Of a stretch of DNA of 64,000 nt, positions 51,445 to 60,519 are shown piece after piece. The first letter of the stretch is position 1; each line of letters opens with the position of its first letter. The translations under genes were made by a program, and so were the position numbers. This DNA comes from Christensenella timonensis (GTDB lineage Bacteria > Bacillota > Clostridia > Christensenellales > Christensenellaceae): the NCBI RefSeq assembly GCF_900087015.1, contig NZ_FLKP01000001.1, forward strand, positions 186,001-250,000, given 5' to 3'. Under the pieces are notes generated by a model that made no database searches, had not been told where the DNA came from, and saw only the letters and a list, made by a program, of their open reading frames with translations.

Positions 51445-52827
51445 ATGGAAAAAACAATGGATAAGATCGTAGCGCTCGCCAAAGGGCGCGGCTTCGTATT
51501 CCCCGGCTCGGAAATTTACGGCGGGCTGGCGAACTCGTGGGATTACGGCCCGCTGGGCGTTGAATTCAAGAACAACGTCAAGCGCGCATGGTGGCAGAAA
51601 TTCGTACAGGAGTGTCCATATAACGTGGGCCTTGACGCAGCGATTTTGATGAACCCGGAAACATGGGTCGCATCCGGCCACGTCGGCGGCTTCAACGATC
51701 CGCTGATGGACTGCAAGAGCTGTAAGGAACGCTTTCGCGCCGACAAACTGATCGAGGATTATGTCGCGGAAAACGGCCTCAACATCGGCCCCGTGGAGGC
51801 GATGGACAAGGAAGAGATGGAAGCCTTTATCGCAGAGCACATTGTGTGCCCGTCGTGCGGCAAAAAAGACTTTACGCCCATCCGCCAGTTCAACCTGATG
51901 TTCAAGACATTCCAGGGCGTAAACGAGGATACGGCCGCGCAGATCTACCTGCGCCCCGAGACCGCACAGGGCATCTTCGTCAACTTTAAAAACGTACTGC
52001 GTACGACGCGCCGCAAAATGCCCATGGGTATCGGGCAGGTCGGCAAGTCGTTCCGCAATGAGATTACGCCCGGGAATTTTATATTCCGTATCCGCGAATT
52101 TGAACAAATGGAATTGGAGTTCTTCTGCGATCCGAAGGAAGAGTTCCAATGGTTCAATTACTGGAAGGATTATTGCCATAATTGGCTGCTGAATTTGGGC
52201 ATAAGCGACGATAACCTGAAGCTGCGCGACCATGCCCCCGAAGAATTGTCGCACTATTCAAATGCCACGACGGACATCGAATACCGCTTCCCCTTCGGCT
52301 GGGGCGAGCTGTGGGGTATTGCCGACCGTACGGATTTTGACTTGAAAGCGCACATGAACCATTCGGGCGAAAGCCTCGAATACCTCGATCCGGTCACCAA
52401 TGAAAAATATGTACCGTACTGTATCGAGCCGTCGCTGGGTGCGGACCGCGTTGCACTTGCGTTCCTGTGCGAGGCATATGATGAGGAAACTTTGGAAAAC
52501 GGCGATACGCGTATCGTGATGCACCTGCACCCGGCGCTCGCGCCCTTTAAGGCAGCCGTGCTGCCCCTGCAGAAAAAATTATCGGAAACGTCGGACAAAC
52601 TGTTTGCCGACCTTTCCAAACACCTGAACGTGGACTACGACCTTGCGGGTTCCATCGGCAAGCGTTACCGCCGCGAAGATGAGATCGGTACGCCGTATTG
52701 CGTCACTGTGGACTTCGAGTCTTTAGATGACAATTGCGTCACCGTACGCGACCGCGACACGATGGAGCAGCAGCGCATTCCTATGGAGGGCGTGCTCAAA
52801 TTCCTGCAGGATAAAATGGAGTTCTAG
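51445..52827 (+). CDS. glyS: Glycyl-tRNA synthetase, alpha2 (eukaryotic-like) type
   Basis: A 460-residue class II synthetase, single-chain type. Motif 1 region [17 protein letters not shown], a zinc-type CKSCKERF, a second [18 protein letters not shown], motif 2 [24 protein letters not shown], and motif 3 [14 protein letters not shown] are present, with a C-terminal anticodon-binding domain after residue 360. It charges tRNA-Gly in the cytoplasm. ATG at 51445 follows GGGAGGG. It is controlled by the T-box ahead of it. Confidence 0.96.
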   Translation: MEKTMDKIVALAKGRGFVFPGSEIYGGLANSWDYGPLGVEFKNNVKRAWWQKFVQECPYNVGLDAAILMNPETWVASGHVGGFNDPLMDCKSCKERFRADKLIEDYVAENGLNIGPVEAMDKEEMEAFIAEHIVCPSCGKKDFTPIRQFNLMFKTFQGVNEDTAAQIYLRPETAQGIFVNFKNVLRTTRRKMPMGIGQVGKSFRNEITPGNFIFRIREFEQMELEFFCDPKEEFQWFNYWKDYCHNWLLNLGISDDNLKLRDHAPEELSHYSNATTDIEYRFPFGWGELWGIADRTDFDLKAHMNHSGESLEYLDPVTNEKYVPYCIEPSLGADRVALAFLCEAYDEETLENGDTRIVMHLHPALAPFKAAVLPLQKKLSETSDKLFADLSKHLNVDYDLAGSIGKRYRREDEIGTPYCVTVDFESLDDNCVTVRDRDTMEQQRIPMEGVLKFLQDKMEF

Positions 52828-52830
52828 CCT

Positions 52831-53880
52831 ATGGATTATTCTGACGTATTGCCGCTTAACGAAGATGCGATGATCGCCGCCCGCGAGCGGATCGATTCTT
52901 TATCCAAACCTTTGGGCAGCCTGGGTAAGCTGGAGGAATACGCCGTACAACTGGCGGGGATCCGTGGGTATATGGGCGGCTCCCTTACCAAGCGGTGCGT
53001 GCTTGTATTCGCCGCGGACAACGGGATATACGAGGAAGGCATCACCCCTGTCCCGCAGGAGGTGACCCCTATGCAGACGGTCAACATCGTGAACGGTACA
53101 GCCGGCGTCAACGCACTTGCTTCCCTCGCAGGCGCGGAAGTATTTGTCTACAATGTCGGTATCGCGCAGCCGATAAGGCGCAAAGGCCTCATCGACGCAC
53201 TTGTGATGCACGGTACGAACAACATAACGCAGGAACCCGCAATGACGTTCTCGCAGTGCAAAAAAGCCATCAAAGCCGGATATGACGCGGTATACGCACA
53301 TACGGATTACGACGTGATCGGCCTTGGGGAGATGGGCATCTGTAATACGTCCACCACTGCCGCCGTTGCGGCCGTACTGCTAAAAAAACCGGTGGATAAG
53401 CTCGCCGGCAAGGGCGCGGGCATCACCGATGAACACTATGCACGGAAAATCGCGGCAATCGAACGTGCGATCGAAACCAACAATCCCGACCCGCACGATG
53501 TGGTCGACGTACTCTCCAAGGTGGGCGGGCTCGATATCGCCGCCATGACGGGCGCGTACCTTGCATGTGCGCATTATAAGATCCCCGTCGTGATCGACGG
53601 TTTTATCTCCGCCTGTGCGGCGCTGTGCGCACAGCGGCTCGCAGCGTTGAGCGCAAGCTATATGTTCGCTTCCCACCAAAGCGAAGAGCAGGGCTATCTG
53701 CCGATCGTAAAAGCGCTCGGCCTGTCGCCCGCCCTCATGCTGAATATGCGGCTCGGCGAAGGAAGCGGCTGCCCCCTGATGTTTATGATCCTGGAGGCTT
53801 CGCTGCGTATTCTGGAAGACATGGGGACGTTCGAGGAGGGAAGTATCGACGCTTCCGGGTTTGTCGATTTACGGAAATAA
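52831..53880 (+). CDS. cobT: Nicotinate-nucleotide-dimethylbenzimidazole phosphoribosyltransferase
   Basis: A 349-residue enzyme with SKPLGSLGKLEEYA at the N-terminus, FAADNGIYEEGITPVPQEVT, GLGEMGICNTSTTAA and a C-terminal MRLGEGSGC holding the catalytic Glu. It transfers phosphoribose from nicotinate mononucleotide to the lower-ligand base of cobalamin. It is the only cobalamin gene in the window and starts three bases after glyS, sharing its transcript. The weak GGAG nine bases upstream suggests coupling to glyS translation. Confidence 0.93.
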   Translation: MDYSDVLPLNEDAMIAARERIDSLSKPLGSLGKLEEYAVQLAGIRGYMGGSLTKRCVLVFAADNGIYEEGITPVPQEVTPMQTVNIVNGTAGVNALASLAGAEVFVYNVGIAQPIRRKGLIDALVMHGTNNITQEPAMTFSQCKKAIKAGYDAVYAHTDYDVIGLGEMGICNTSTTAAVAAVLLKKPVDKLAGKGAGITDEHYARKIAAIERAIETNNPDPHDVVDVLSKVGGLDIAAMTGAYLACAHYKIPVVIDGFISACAALCAQRLAALSASYMFASHQSEEQGYLPIVKALGLSPALMLNMRLGEGSGCPLMFMILEASLRILEDMGTFEEGSIDASGFVDLRK

Positions 53881-53889
53881 GGGAATAGC

Positions 53890-54381
53890 ATGAAGATCAG
53901 GAATATACAAACGCTGCGTATCTGGCGGTATATACTCGAATGGTTTACCTTTGCGGGTATCATTTGCCTGATCGTTTTTTTCTCGCTGACGGCAGCGATC
54001 CTGCCCTCGCCGCCGCCCGTCCCTTCAGAGACGGGCGGGCTGGTCACGGCGTTTGGTATGAAATTTACTCTGTTTCTGCTTTTTTTGCTGGGCAGTGGTA
54101 TGTGCGGAGGGCTGTTCCTGCTCTCGCGGTTTCCGCGGCTGTTCCGTTATCCCGTCAAAATCACCGCCGACAATATCGAATCCCAATACCATCTTGCAAA
54201 AATTGCCCTTTGTATGGGCCAGATCATTGTCACCGCGTTTTTTTGTACGCTGATGGCCCGCGTCTATATGCAGAACATCACCTTTGCTTCATTTGAATTT
54301 CGGCAGATCGTGGCGACTGCGCTGATTTGCAGCGGCGCGACCTGCGTCGTCTATTATATTGCCGCGCGGCATTTCCGCTGA
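53890..54381 (+). CDS. Hypothetical four-helix membrane protein
   Basis: A 163-residue protein with about four membrane helices (residues 15-37, 55-78, 105-125, 138-158) and a cytoplasmic-looking loop YPVKITADNIESQYHLAKI that resembles the loop of SdpI/DUF1648 proteins, though the match is short. The function is unknown. It follows cobT by nine bases and ends the glyS transcript before a strong terminator. Confidence 0.55.
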   Translation: MKIRNIQTLRIWRYILEWFTFAGIICLIVFFSLTAAILPSPPPVPSETGGLVTAFGMKFTLFLLFLLGSGMCGGLFLLSRFPRLFRYPVKITADNIESQYHLAKIALCMGQIIVTAFFCTLMARVYMQNITFASFEFRQIVATALICSGATCVVYYIAARHFR

Positions 54382-54386
54382 TCAAA

Positions 54387-54420
54387 CAAAAAGGAACCGC
54401 CTTCTAGCGGTTCCTTTTTT
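54387..54420. terminator. Bidirectional terminator between the glyS operon and the P-type ATPase
   Basis: A perfect AAAAAGGAACCGC/GCGGTTCCTTTTT stem with a six-base loop. The genes converge on it from both sides. Confidence 0.88.
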
Positions 54421-54429
54421 GTTTGCCTT

Positions 54430-56394
54430 TTATTTCATTGCCCGCAGCGCATTTAAAACCGCGATCAGCGTCACGCCTACGTCGGCGAACACCGCCCACC
54501 ACATGTCCGCAATGCCTGTTACGCCGAGCACCATAAACGCCGCCTTGACGGCAAGCGCAAATATGATGTTCTGCCATACGATGCGCCGTGTCTTGCGCGA
54601 CAGGCGGATGGAATCCGCTACTTTTGACGGCTCGTCCGTCATCAGCACTACGTCCGCCGCCTCGATTGCCGCGTCACTTCCCGCGCCGCCCATCGCGATC
54701 CCTACGTCCGAGCGTGCAAGGACGGGCGCATCATTGATGCCGTCGCCCACAAATGCGGTGCTCCCCTTTGCCTGCCTGATTGTTTCCAGCGCCTCCACCT
54801 TATCCTGTGGAAGCAGCTCCGTATAGACCTCGTCGATTCCAATATCCGCTGCGACCGCTTCGCCGATCCGTTTTGCGTCTCCCGTCAGCATTGCCGTGCC
54901 TACCCCCATGCCGTGCAGTGCCTGGGCTGTCGCCCGTGCATCCTGCTTCACCTGGTCGGCGATCAGGATACTGCCTAAAAACTTTTTGCCCCGCGCCACA
55001 TACAGCACCGTGCCCGGCTCGCTCACCTCCGCAAAGCCGATACCCGCGCGCCGCATCAGTTTTGCATTGCCGGCGAGGATCTCTTGTCCATTTTCGTCGG
55101 CCGCACGCACGCCATACCCTGCTTCCTCGCGGTAATCCTTTAATTCCTGCGCCTCTTTTCCATAAGCTGCCAGTACTGATTTTGCAATCGGATGTGAGGA
55201 ATTCAGCTCTGCGCCCGCCGCGCTTTCCAGCACTTCCTCTTCCGATACGCCATCAGCCGCAAACACTTTTTTGACAGCGAACTCACCCTTGGTGAGCGTT
55301 CCCGTCTTATCGAAAACCACTTCCCTGACTCCTGTCAACGCTTCCAGGTAATTCGCTCCCTTGATCAGGATGCCTTTTTTGGAAGCCCCGCCGATGCCGC
55401 TGAAATAGGTAAGCGGTACGGAGACCACCAGCGCGCACGGGCACGAGATCACCAGAAACAGCAGCGCACGGTATATCCATGTTGCCCAGTCCCCCGTTGC
55501 CAAAGACGGGATCACCGCTACAACGAGCGCGCCTGCACATACGATGGGCGTATAGTAACGCGCAAACTTCGTGATGAATTTTTCCGTGTGGGCCTTCTTG
55601 CTTCCCGCATTCTCCACCAGGTCGAGTATCTTTGCGACCGTGGATTCGCCAAATTCTTTCTCCACGCGCAATGACAGGAGGCCGCCGCCGTTGACGCTGC
55701 CCGCAAGCGCGCTGTCCCCAGCCGCAACCTCGCGCGGCATGCTTTCGCCTGTGAGCGCGCTTGTGTCAAGCGCGGACGTACCTTCCAGTACCACGCCGTC
55801 CAGCGGTATCTTTTCAAACGGCTTTACTACGATCGTATCGCCGATCTTCACATCCTGCGGACTTACGCGCATTACCGTTTCCCCCTGCTTCAGGTTCGCA
55901 TAATCCGGCCGGATATCCATCAATTTAGTGATGGACTTTTTGCTCCGCTCGACCGCAAGGTCGGAAAGCGTTTCACCAACCAGGTAGAAAAGCATGACCG
56001 CCGTACCCTCGGCGTAATCCATCAATAGAAACGCGCCGATCGTTGCCACTGTCATCAGGAAATTCTCATCGAATATTTTCCCCTTGGCAATGTTTTTCCC
56101 GGCGGTGATCAATACGCCCATGCCCAATACCAGATATGCGGCAAAAAAGATCGCAAAACGCATCCATTCGGGCAGGTCTACCGTGTTTTGCAGGATGATC
56201 CCCAGCGCAAAGACCGCCGCCCCTATGATGATCCTTGTCAGGTAAGTTTTAGATTCTTCCTGGTTATGCGCATGCTCATGCCCGCAAGCGCAGCCGTTCC
56301 CATGGTCGTGCTTCCCATGCGCGGAATCGTGCTGCATACCCGCTTCGCATGCACATTCCATATGCTCTGCGTGCCCATGATGCCCATGTTTCAT
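54430..56394 (-). CDS. Heavy-metal P1B-type ATPase, Zn/Cd exporter type
   Basis: A 654-residue ion pump: actuator TGES, SCPCALV metal-binding CPC in the membrane, phosphorylation site DKTGTLTKGE, the HP motif SSHPIAK, GDGINDAPVLA, and a last helix pair ending NALRAMK as in ZntA/CadA. Instead of a ferredoxin-like heavy-metal domain, the first 48 residues are a His/Cys-rich stretch (14 His, 4 Cys). ATG at 56394 starts exactly at that stretch, and GGAGG lies upstream. It has its own promoter with an ArsR-type operator and follows the ArsR gene. Confidence 0.92.
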   Translation of the reverse strand: MKHGHHGHAEHMECACEAGMQHDSAHGKHDHGNGCACGHEHAHNQEESKTYLTRIIIGAAVFALGIILQNTVDLPEWMRFAIFFAAYLVLGMGVLITAGKNIAKGKIFDENFLMTVATIGAFLLMDYAEGTAVMLFYLVGETLSDLAVERSKKSITKLMDIRPDYANLKQGETVMRVSPQDVKIGDTIVVKPFEKIPLDGVVLEGTSALDTSALTGESMPREVAAGDSALAGSVNGGGLLSLRVEKEFGESTVAKILDLVENAGSKKAHTEKFITKFARYYTPIVCAGALVVAVIPSLATGDWATWIYRALLFLVISCPCALVVSVPLTYFSGIGGASKKGILIKGANYLEALTGVREVVFDKTGTLTKGEFAVKKVFAADGVSEEEVLESAAGAELNSSHPIAKSVLAAYGKEAQELKDYREEAGYGVRAADENGQEILAGNAKLMRRAGIGFAEVSEPGTVLYVARGKKFLGSILIADQVKQDARATAQALHGMGVGTAMLTGDAKRIGEAVAADIGIDEVYTELLPQDKVEALETIRQAKGSTAFVGDGINDAPVLARSDVGIAMGGAGSDAAIEAADVVLMTDEPSKVADSIRLSRKTRRIVWQNIIFALAVKAAFMVLGVTGIADMWWAVFADVGVTLIAVLNALRAMK

Positions 56395-56411
56395 GTCCTC
56401 TGTCCTCCAAT

Positions 56412-56441
56412 CATATGAATATATGTTCATTTGTTCATATG
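56412..56441. promoter_or_regulatory. ArsR/SmtB-type operator of the P-type ATPase gene
   Basis: CATATGAA (56412-56419) and TTCATATG (56434-56441) are perfect inverted arms. Inside lie ATGTTCAT and TTGTTCAT, giving the TGAACA-type half-sites known for SmtB/CzrA regulators. It sits immediately downstream of the -10 box, where binding would block transcription. Confidence 0.65.
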
Positions 56442-56442
56442 T

Positions 56443-56470
56443 ATTATACCATATCCGCACTCGCTGTAAA
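56443..56470 (-). promoter_or_regulatory. Promoter of the P-type ATPase gene
   Basis: On the minus strand TTTACA (56470-56465), a 16-base spacer and a perfect TATAAT (56448-56443), directly before the ArsR-type operator. Confidence 0.65.
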
Positions 56471-56490
56471 CTGTTTTTTGAAAAAAAGTA

Positions 56491-56514
56491 AAAAAAGACA
56501 GCCTTTTTAGGCTG
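56491..56514 (-). terminator. Terminator after the ArsR gene
   Basis: On the minus strand CAGCC/GGCTG with a six-base A-rich loop is followed by GTCTTTTTT. It separates the Nudix-ArsR transcript from the independently promoted ATPase gene. Confidence 0.65.
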
Positions 56515-56538
56515 CCCGAATGATTCATGTTGCTGGTT

Positions 56539-56829
56539 TTAGTGCCGGATATGCTCCAGCACCTGGTCTATGATGTGCAGCACATGTGCGTCATCCAAAC
56601 TATAAAACACATTTTTGCCTTCTTTGCGGCTTTTCACGAGGCGGGCCGCTTTCAGGTTCTTCAACTGGTGGGACACTGCGGACTGCTCCATATCGAGCTG
56701 TTCACAAAGACAGGCTACGCACACCTCCGTACCATGCAAGGCAAAAATGATCCGCAGCCTGTTTTGGTCGCTCAGCATCTTAAAAATCTGGCTCATTTTG
56801 TCCAGTTCTTCCCTGCTCTGCTTCATCAT
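56539..56829 (-). CDS. ArsR/SmtB-family metal-sensing repressor
   Basis: A 96-residue winged-helix repressor. VCVACLCEQL is the alpha3 region, MEQSAVSHQLKNLKAARLV the DNA-reading helix, and the C-terminal helix DDAHVLHIIDQVLEHIRH has the Asp-x-His-x10-His-x2-His pattern of the alpha5 zinc site of SmtB. It should release the operator at 56412-56441 when zinc or a similar ion is in excess. Its ATG overlaps the Nudix stop as ATGA; a second ATG follows directly. Confidence 0.9.
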   Translation of the reverse strand: MMKQSREELDKMSQIFKMLSDQNRLRIIFALHGTEVCVACLCEQLDMEQSAVSHQLKNLKAARLVKSRKEGKNVFYSLDDAHVLHIIDQVLEHIRH

Positions 56830-57407
56830 ACCTGCGCCTGCTCCTCATACTGCTGCTGCAGCTGATCCAAAATAATATATGCCTTTAAAAGGGAGGCAAC
56901 GGTCTTTGCATCCGTGATCTCTCCGCGTATCACCATCTGTACGGCCGTGGCGATCGGCATTTTTTCCACTTTGACGAATTCCCCCTCATCGAGGCATTGC
57001 TCCTGCTGCTCAATATTGACTGCCATATACATGTGGATCACTTCGTCGCAGAACCCGACGCTGGAATAGATTTGCCCCAGGGAAACCAAGTCGCTTGCCA
57101 CCAGTCCCGTTTCCTCTTTTAGTTCGCGCATTGCCGCGTCATAAGGATTTTCACCGTCCTTATCGATTTTGCCGGCCGGCAGCTCCAGAAGGACTTCCCC
57201 AAACGGGTAGCGGAACTGGCGGACAAAATATACATTCAGGTCGTGATCGATCGCGCATACGCTCACCCCGCCGGGATGCCGCACCACTTCGCGGATGGAG
57301 GTGTTCCCATCCGGCAAGCGTACCGTATCTTTTTCCACCTTGATGATGCTTCCGTCATAAATCGTTTCCGACGAGAGCGCCGTCTCTCTCATTTCATCCA
57401 AATCCAT
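56826..57407 (-). CDS. Nudix hydrolase, ADP-ribose pyrophosphatase type
   Basis: A 193-residue enzyme. The Nudix box runs from AGKIDKDGENPYDAAM to RELKEETG, extended by four residues as in ADP-ribose pyrophosphatases. REVVRHPGGVSV and the RQFRYPFGEVLLELPAG segment before the box support that subfamily. It hydrolyses ADP-ribose to AMP and ribose-5-phosphate. Start is uncertain: AAGGAG is ten bases from ATG 57407 but only one base from ATG 57416. It is co-transcribed with the ArsR gene by an overlapping start. Confidence 0.87.
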   Translation of the reverse strand: MDLDEMRETALSSETIYDGSIIKVEKDTVRLPDGNTSIREVVRHPGGVSVCAIDHDLNVYFVRQFRYPFGEVLLELPAGKIDKDGENPYDAAMRELKEETGLVASDLVSLGQIYSSVGFCDEVIHMYMAVNIEQQEQCLDEGEFVKVEKMPIATAVQMVIRGEITDAKTVASLLKAYIILDQLQQQYEEQAQV

Positions 57408-57520
57408 ACAGTCCATACTCCTTTTCCCGTCGCCCCGCACCCTTTTTATGGGCATGCCTGTAAGCGACCTTTCTTTATTTTATCACGCTCCTCCCAGGAA
57501 ATCTATCCCCGCTGTTCCAA

Positions 57521-57549
57521 TTGCACACGATACGGATATTTGTTATAAT
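57521..57549 (+). promoter_or_regulatory. Promoter of the 5'-nucleotidase-like gene
   Basis: TTGCAC (57521-57526), 17 bases and TATAAT (57544-57549) with an extended TGT element. Confidence 0.65.
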
Positions 57550-57575
57550 GTGAAGGAATCTCAATGGAGGCTTTT

Positions 57576-59795
57576 ATGCGGAATAAAAAAGCGCCGGCCA
57601 TGCTGCTGGCTGTACTGTTATCGATAGCGATTTTTCCGGCAGGCGCGTTTGCCGCGCCGGCAGGTGAAATACAGGCGCCCGCCCCTCCGGAGCCTGCTTC
57701 CACCGTCAAGATATACCATACGAACGATGTGCAAGGCAATGCCGATGTAACGCCCGAATCTGTCGGATATGCGCGGCTTGCGACCTATATCAAGCAAGAC
57801 GAGGCGGACGGTAAACTCCTCTTCGATGCGGGAGACGCGTTCCACGGCAATACCTTTGCCACATTGAGCAAGGGGCAAAGCATTGCTGAAATCATGAAAT
57901 CGCTGGATTACAATGCTTTCGTACCCGGCAACCATGACCTAAGCTATGGGCTGCCCACGCTGGAAAAGCTGGCCGAGGCTTCGGGCGCGGATGCCCTGTC
58001 CGTCAATATCATGCAGGATGGGCTGCCTGTTTTTGATTCCTACCATATCTATAAAACCGGCGGCGTGGCCATCGGCGTACTGGGGATCTCTTCCCCGACT
58101 GCGATGGACGGTGCGGATGCGGACAACTTAAAGGGCGTGGATATTTTGAACGGCGAGCTCCTATACCAAAAGACGCAGCAGGCCGTCAATGAAATGCGGC
58201 AGGAAGGCGTGAACGCGGTGATCGCGCTCACCCACCTCGGCACGGGCCAGAATTCCGACCCATCCAGTGTGGATATCGCTACGCATGTAACGGGGATCGA
58301 CCTTGTCATTGACGGATATTCGCATGCCCTATACCCCAACGGCTATACCGATTATCCTGGGTACATCGCGGGGCAGACCCCTATTATCGTACAGGCGGGC
58401 AGCGCGCTTGAGGCGTTTGGCGTCGTCGAAATGAATTTTGACGAGAATGGCAATATCATGGGTATCCTTACCTTTACTGTGGACGCGGAAAGCGTGGCCA
58501 ATGTGACTGCCGACAAAAAGATCGGTTCCGTCATCAGCACCTATGCGCAGGAACAGCAAACTTTCCTGCAGCGCCCGGTTTCTTATACCCCTGTGTTCCT
58601 CAACGGGGAGAGTGAATTTGTCTATACCGGCCCCACCAACTTCACGACCATGGTAGGAGACGCCATGCTTCTTGAAACGGGCGCGGATATTGCGCTGTTT
58701 GCAGGCAGGGCAGTGCGCACCTCCATCCCTTCCGGTGATATCACGGCTGCGGAGCTCAACAATGCTTTGCCTTCCGGGAGTTATGTTGTCACCACCACCG
58801 TTTCCGGGGCCGAACTGAAGGGCATCTTGAATGCGCACATGGTTTTGGGCCTCGAGGATTTTGTACAGTTTTCGGGGATCCATGTCGTTGCTGAAAAATA
58901 CCTGGCGGCGGACGGCAGTTATGCGGGGCGCGTTAAATCCATTACCAGGGACGGCGTGGAAATCTCAGACGACGACCAGTTCACCGTCGCCACAACGGAT
59001 GACCTTTACAACGGCGACCTCGGCTATCGCTTTACATCGCCCCTGATCCGTGAATACCATACGCTGTATGAAACGGTGGGCAATTATTTCAAAAATTCTT
59101 CCGAAGAAATGTTTGAGGATACTGCGCAGGGCGCACAGTTCGTTTTGCTGGAACAGATCCTCGATGCGGACGATGTCCTTTCCAAGCTGCTGGTCGCGGT
59201 TCCCGTAGACATTCATGTCGCCCTTACCCGGCCCGCCATGGTGCCGGAAAATATCCTCTATGCGTTGATCGGGCAGGACCGTAACCTCGTGTTCACAGTG
59301 GACGGCGCTTACCCTTACGGCTTTATCTTTGACGGCTCCACCTTAAACTCTCCCAGCAACGTAAGCCTTGAAGCGGATGTATCCCAAAAAACGCCGCCCA
59401 ACAAAAAGCGGGCTTCTACGGCCGACAAGGACGCTTTCTTTGTTGATTTAAGCGACAACCAAACCATCCCTTCCTCCGTTTATATGCAGGTATATGTAGG
59501 CAGCGCGTACGAGCCGGGCAGCACCGTTTATATTTATTATTATGACGTCAACAATGACATCTTGCCCTATGACGAGGAGGGCGTTACCGTCATGGCTGAC
59601 GGTTCCATCGTCTTTCCCGCACAGGCGGGGGCTACTTACCTGATCAATTCCAAGCTCCTCAATGCGGCGACCAGCTACGAACTGCCCTCACCGGAACAGC
59701 CTTATTCTTTGGGCATTTTCGTTATTTTTGCCGTCTTCATTGCATGGGTGATCTTTTTCCTGATCACCAAGAAAGGAAGCCAGGCTAAGAAATGA
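57576..59795 (+). CDS. Surface-anchored 5'-nucleotidase/2',3'-cyclic phosphodiesterase family protein
   Basis: A 739-residue exported protein: signal peptide (residues 1-28, ending FAAPA), metallophosphatase domain (about 45-310), 5'-nucleotidase C-terminal domain (about 330-530), a linker domain and a single C-terminal membrane helix with a KKGSQAKK tail. Motifs are HTNDVQG, DAGDAFHGN, GNHD, THLG and DGYSHA. Two metal positions deviate from the family: the His of NDxHG is Gln and the first His of GHSH/GHSQ is Tyr. It should act on extracellular nucleotides if active. GGAGG five bases upstream sets ATG 57576. Confidence 0.85.
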   Translation: MRNKKAPAMLLAVLLSIAIFPAGAFAAPAGEIQAPAPPEPASTVKIYHTNDVQGNADVTPESVGYARLATYIKQDEADGKLLFDAGDAFHGNTFATLSKGQSIAEIMKSLDYNAFVPGNHDLSYGLPTLEKLAEASGADALSVNIMQDGLPVFDSYHIYKTGGVAIGVLGISSPTAMDGADADNLKGVDILNGELLYQKTQQAVNEMRQEGVNAVIALTHLGTGQNSDPSSVDIATHVTGIDLVIDGYSHALYPNGYTDYPGYIAGQTPIIVQAGSALEAFGVVEMNFDENGNIMGILTFTVDAESVANVTADKKIGSVISTYAQEQQTFLQRPVSYTPVFLNGESEFVYTGPTNFTTMVGDAMLLETGADIALFAGRAVRTSIPSGDITAAELNNALPSGSYVVTTTVSGAELKGILNAHMVLGLEDFVQFSGIHVVAEKYLAADGSYAGRVKSITRDGVEISDDDQFTVATTDDLYNGDLGYRFTSPLIREYHTLYETVGNYFKNSSEEMFEDTAQGAQFVLLEQILDADDVLSKLLVAVPVDIHVALTRPAMVPENILYALIGQDRNLVFTVDGAYPYGFIFDGSTLNSPSNVSLEADVSQKTPPNKKRASTADKDAFFVDLSDNQTIPSSVYMQVYVGSAYEPGSTVYIYYYDVNNDILPYDEEGVTVMADGSIVFPAQAGATYLINSKLLNAATSYELPSPEQPYSLGIFVIFAVFIAWVIFFLITKKGSQAKK

Positions 59796-59906
59796 AAAGC
59801 GGACGTAACGATGCGTTGATCCTCATCACGATATCGGTTTCAAAACTCTTTTACGCACTGCGCTTTAGGGTATCATAAATATATCAAATCAATAGGGGGT
59901 ACTGAA

Positions 59907-60422
59907 ATGATCAGTAAAAAATTGGAATCCATGCTCAATGAGCAAATGAAGAACGAGTTCTTTTCGGCTTATTTCTATCTTTCTATGGCTGCCTGGTTTA
60001 CATCCAAGAACTTGAACGGCTTTGCCAACTGGTATACCGTCCAGGCACAGGAAGAGCGCGACCATGCCAAGATGATCATGGACTATGTCCTGCGCGTAGG
60101 CGGTAATGCGGAATTCCTGGCGATCGAAGCGCCGGACACGAATTTCACTTCTCCGATGGACATCTTTGAAAAAACGTTGGCACATGAACAAAAGGTGACG
60201 GGCATGATCAACGACCTGATGGGCGCCGCCATGGACGAACGCGACTTCAAAACGCAGCATTTCCTGCAGTGGTATGTAAACGAACAGGTAGAGGAAGAGG
60301 AGAATGCTTCCGGCCTGATCGAGAAGCTGCGGATTTCAAACAACAGCGAAGCCGGTATCCTGTACATGGACGCCGAAGCAGCCGCGCGCGTTTATACGCC
60401 CGCCGTACAAGCGACAACCTGA
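59907..60422 (+). CDS. Ferritin
   Basis: A 171-residue four-helix ferritin of the bacterial non-heme type. The ferroxidase residues are visible as NEFFSAYFYLSMA (Glu17), QEERDHAKMIMDY (Glu50 and His53), AHEQKVTGMI (Glu94) and QWYVNEQVEEEENA (Gln127, Glu130). It oxidises and stores iron in a 24-subunit shell, useful in a cell with many Fe-S enzymes. AATAGGGGG precedes the ATG. It is monocistronic; no clear Fur box was seen. Confidence 0.93.
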   Translation: MISKKLESMLNEQMKNEFFSAYFYLSMAAWFTSKNLNGFANWYTVQAQEERDHAKMIMDYVLRVGGNAEFLAIEAPDTNFTSPMDIFEKTLAHEQKVTGMINDLMGAAMDERDFKTQHFLQWYVNEQVEEEENASGLIEKLRISNNSEAGILYMDAEAAARVYTPAVQATT

Positions 60423-60487
60423 AAACAGGCAAATACAAAAAGAGCAGGCCCTTTAGTGGCGGCTGCATAAGACAGTATGAGTATTTG

Positions 60488-60519
60488 AAACGGTATAGCG
60501 GTTTTCCGCTATGCCGTTT
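60488..60519. repeat. Long inverted repeat at the end of the truncated recombinase gene
   Basis: AAACGGTATAGCGG and CCGCTATGCCGTTT pair over 14 positions with one G-T wobble around a TTTT loop. It overlaps the recombinase stop codon (60509-60511). It may act as a terminator for ferritin or be an end feature of the mobile segment. Confidence 0.5.
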
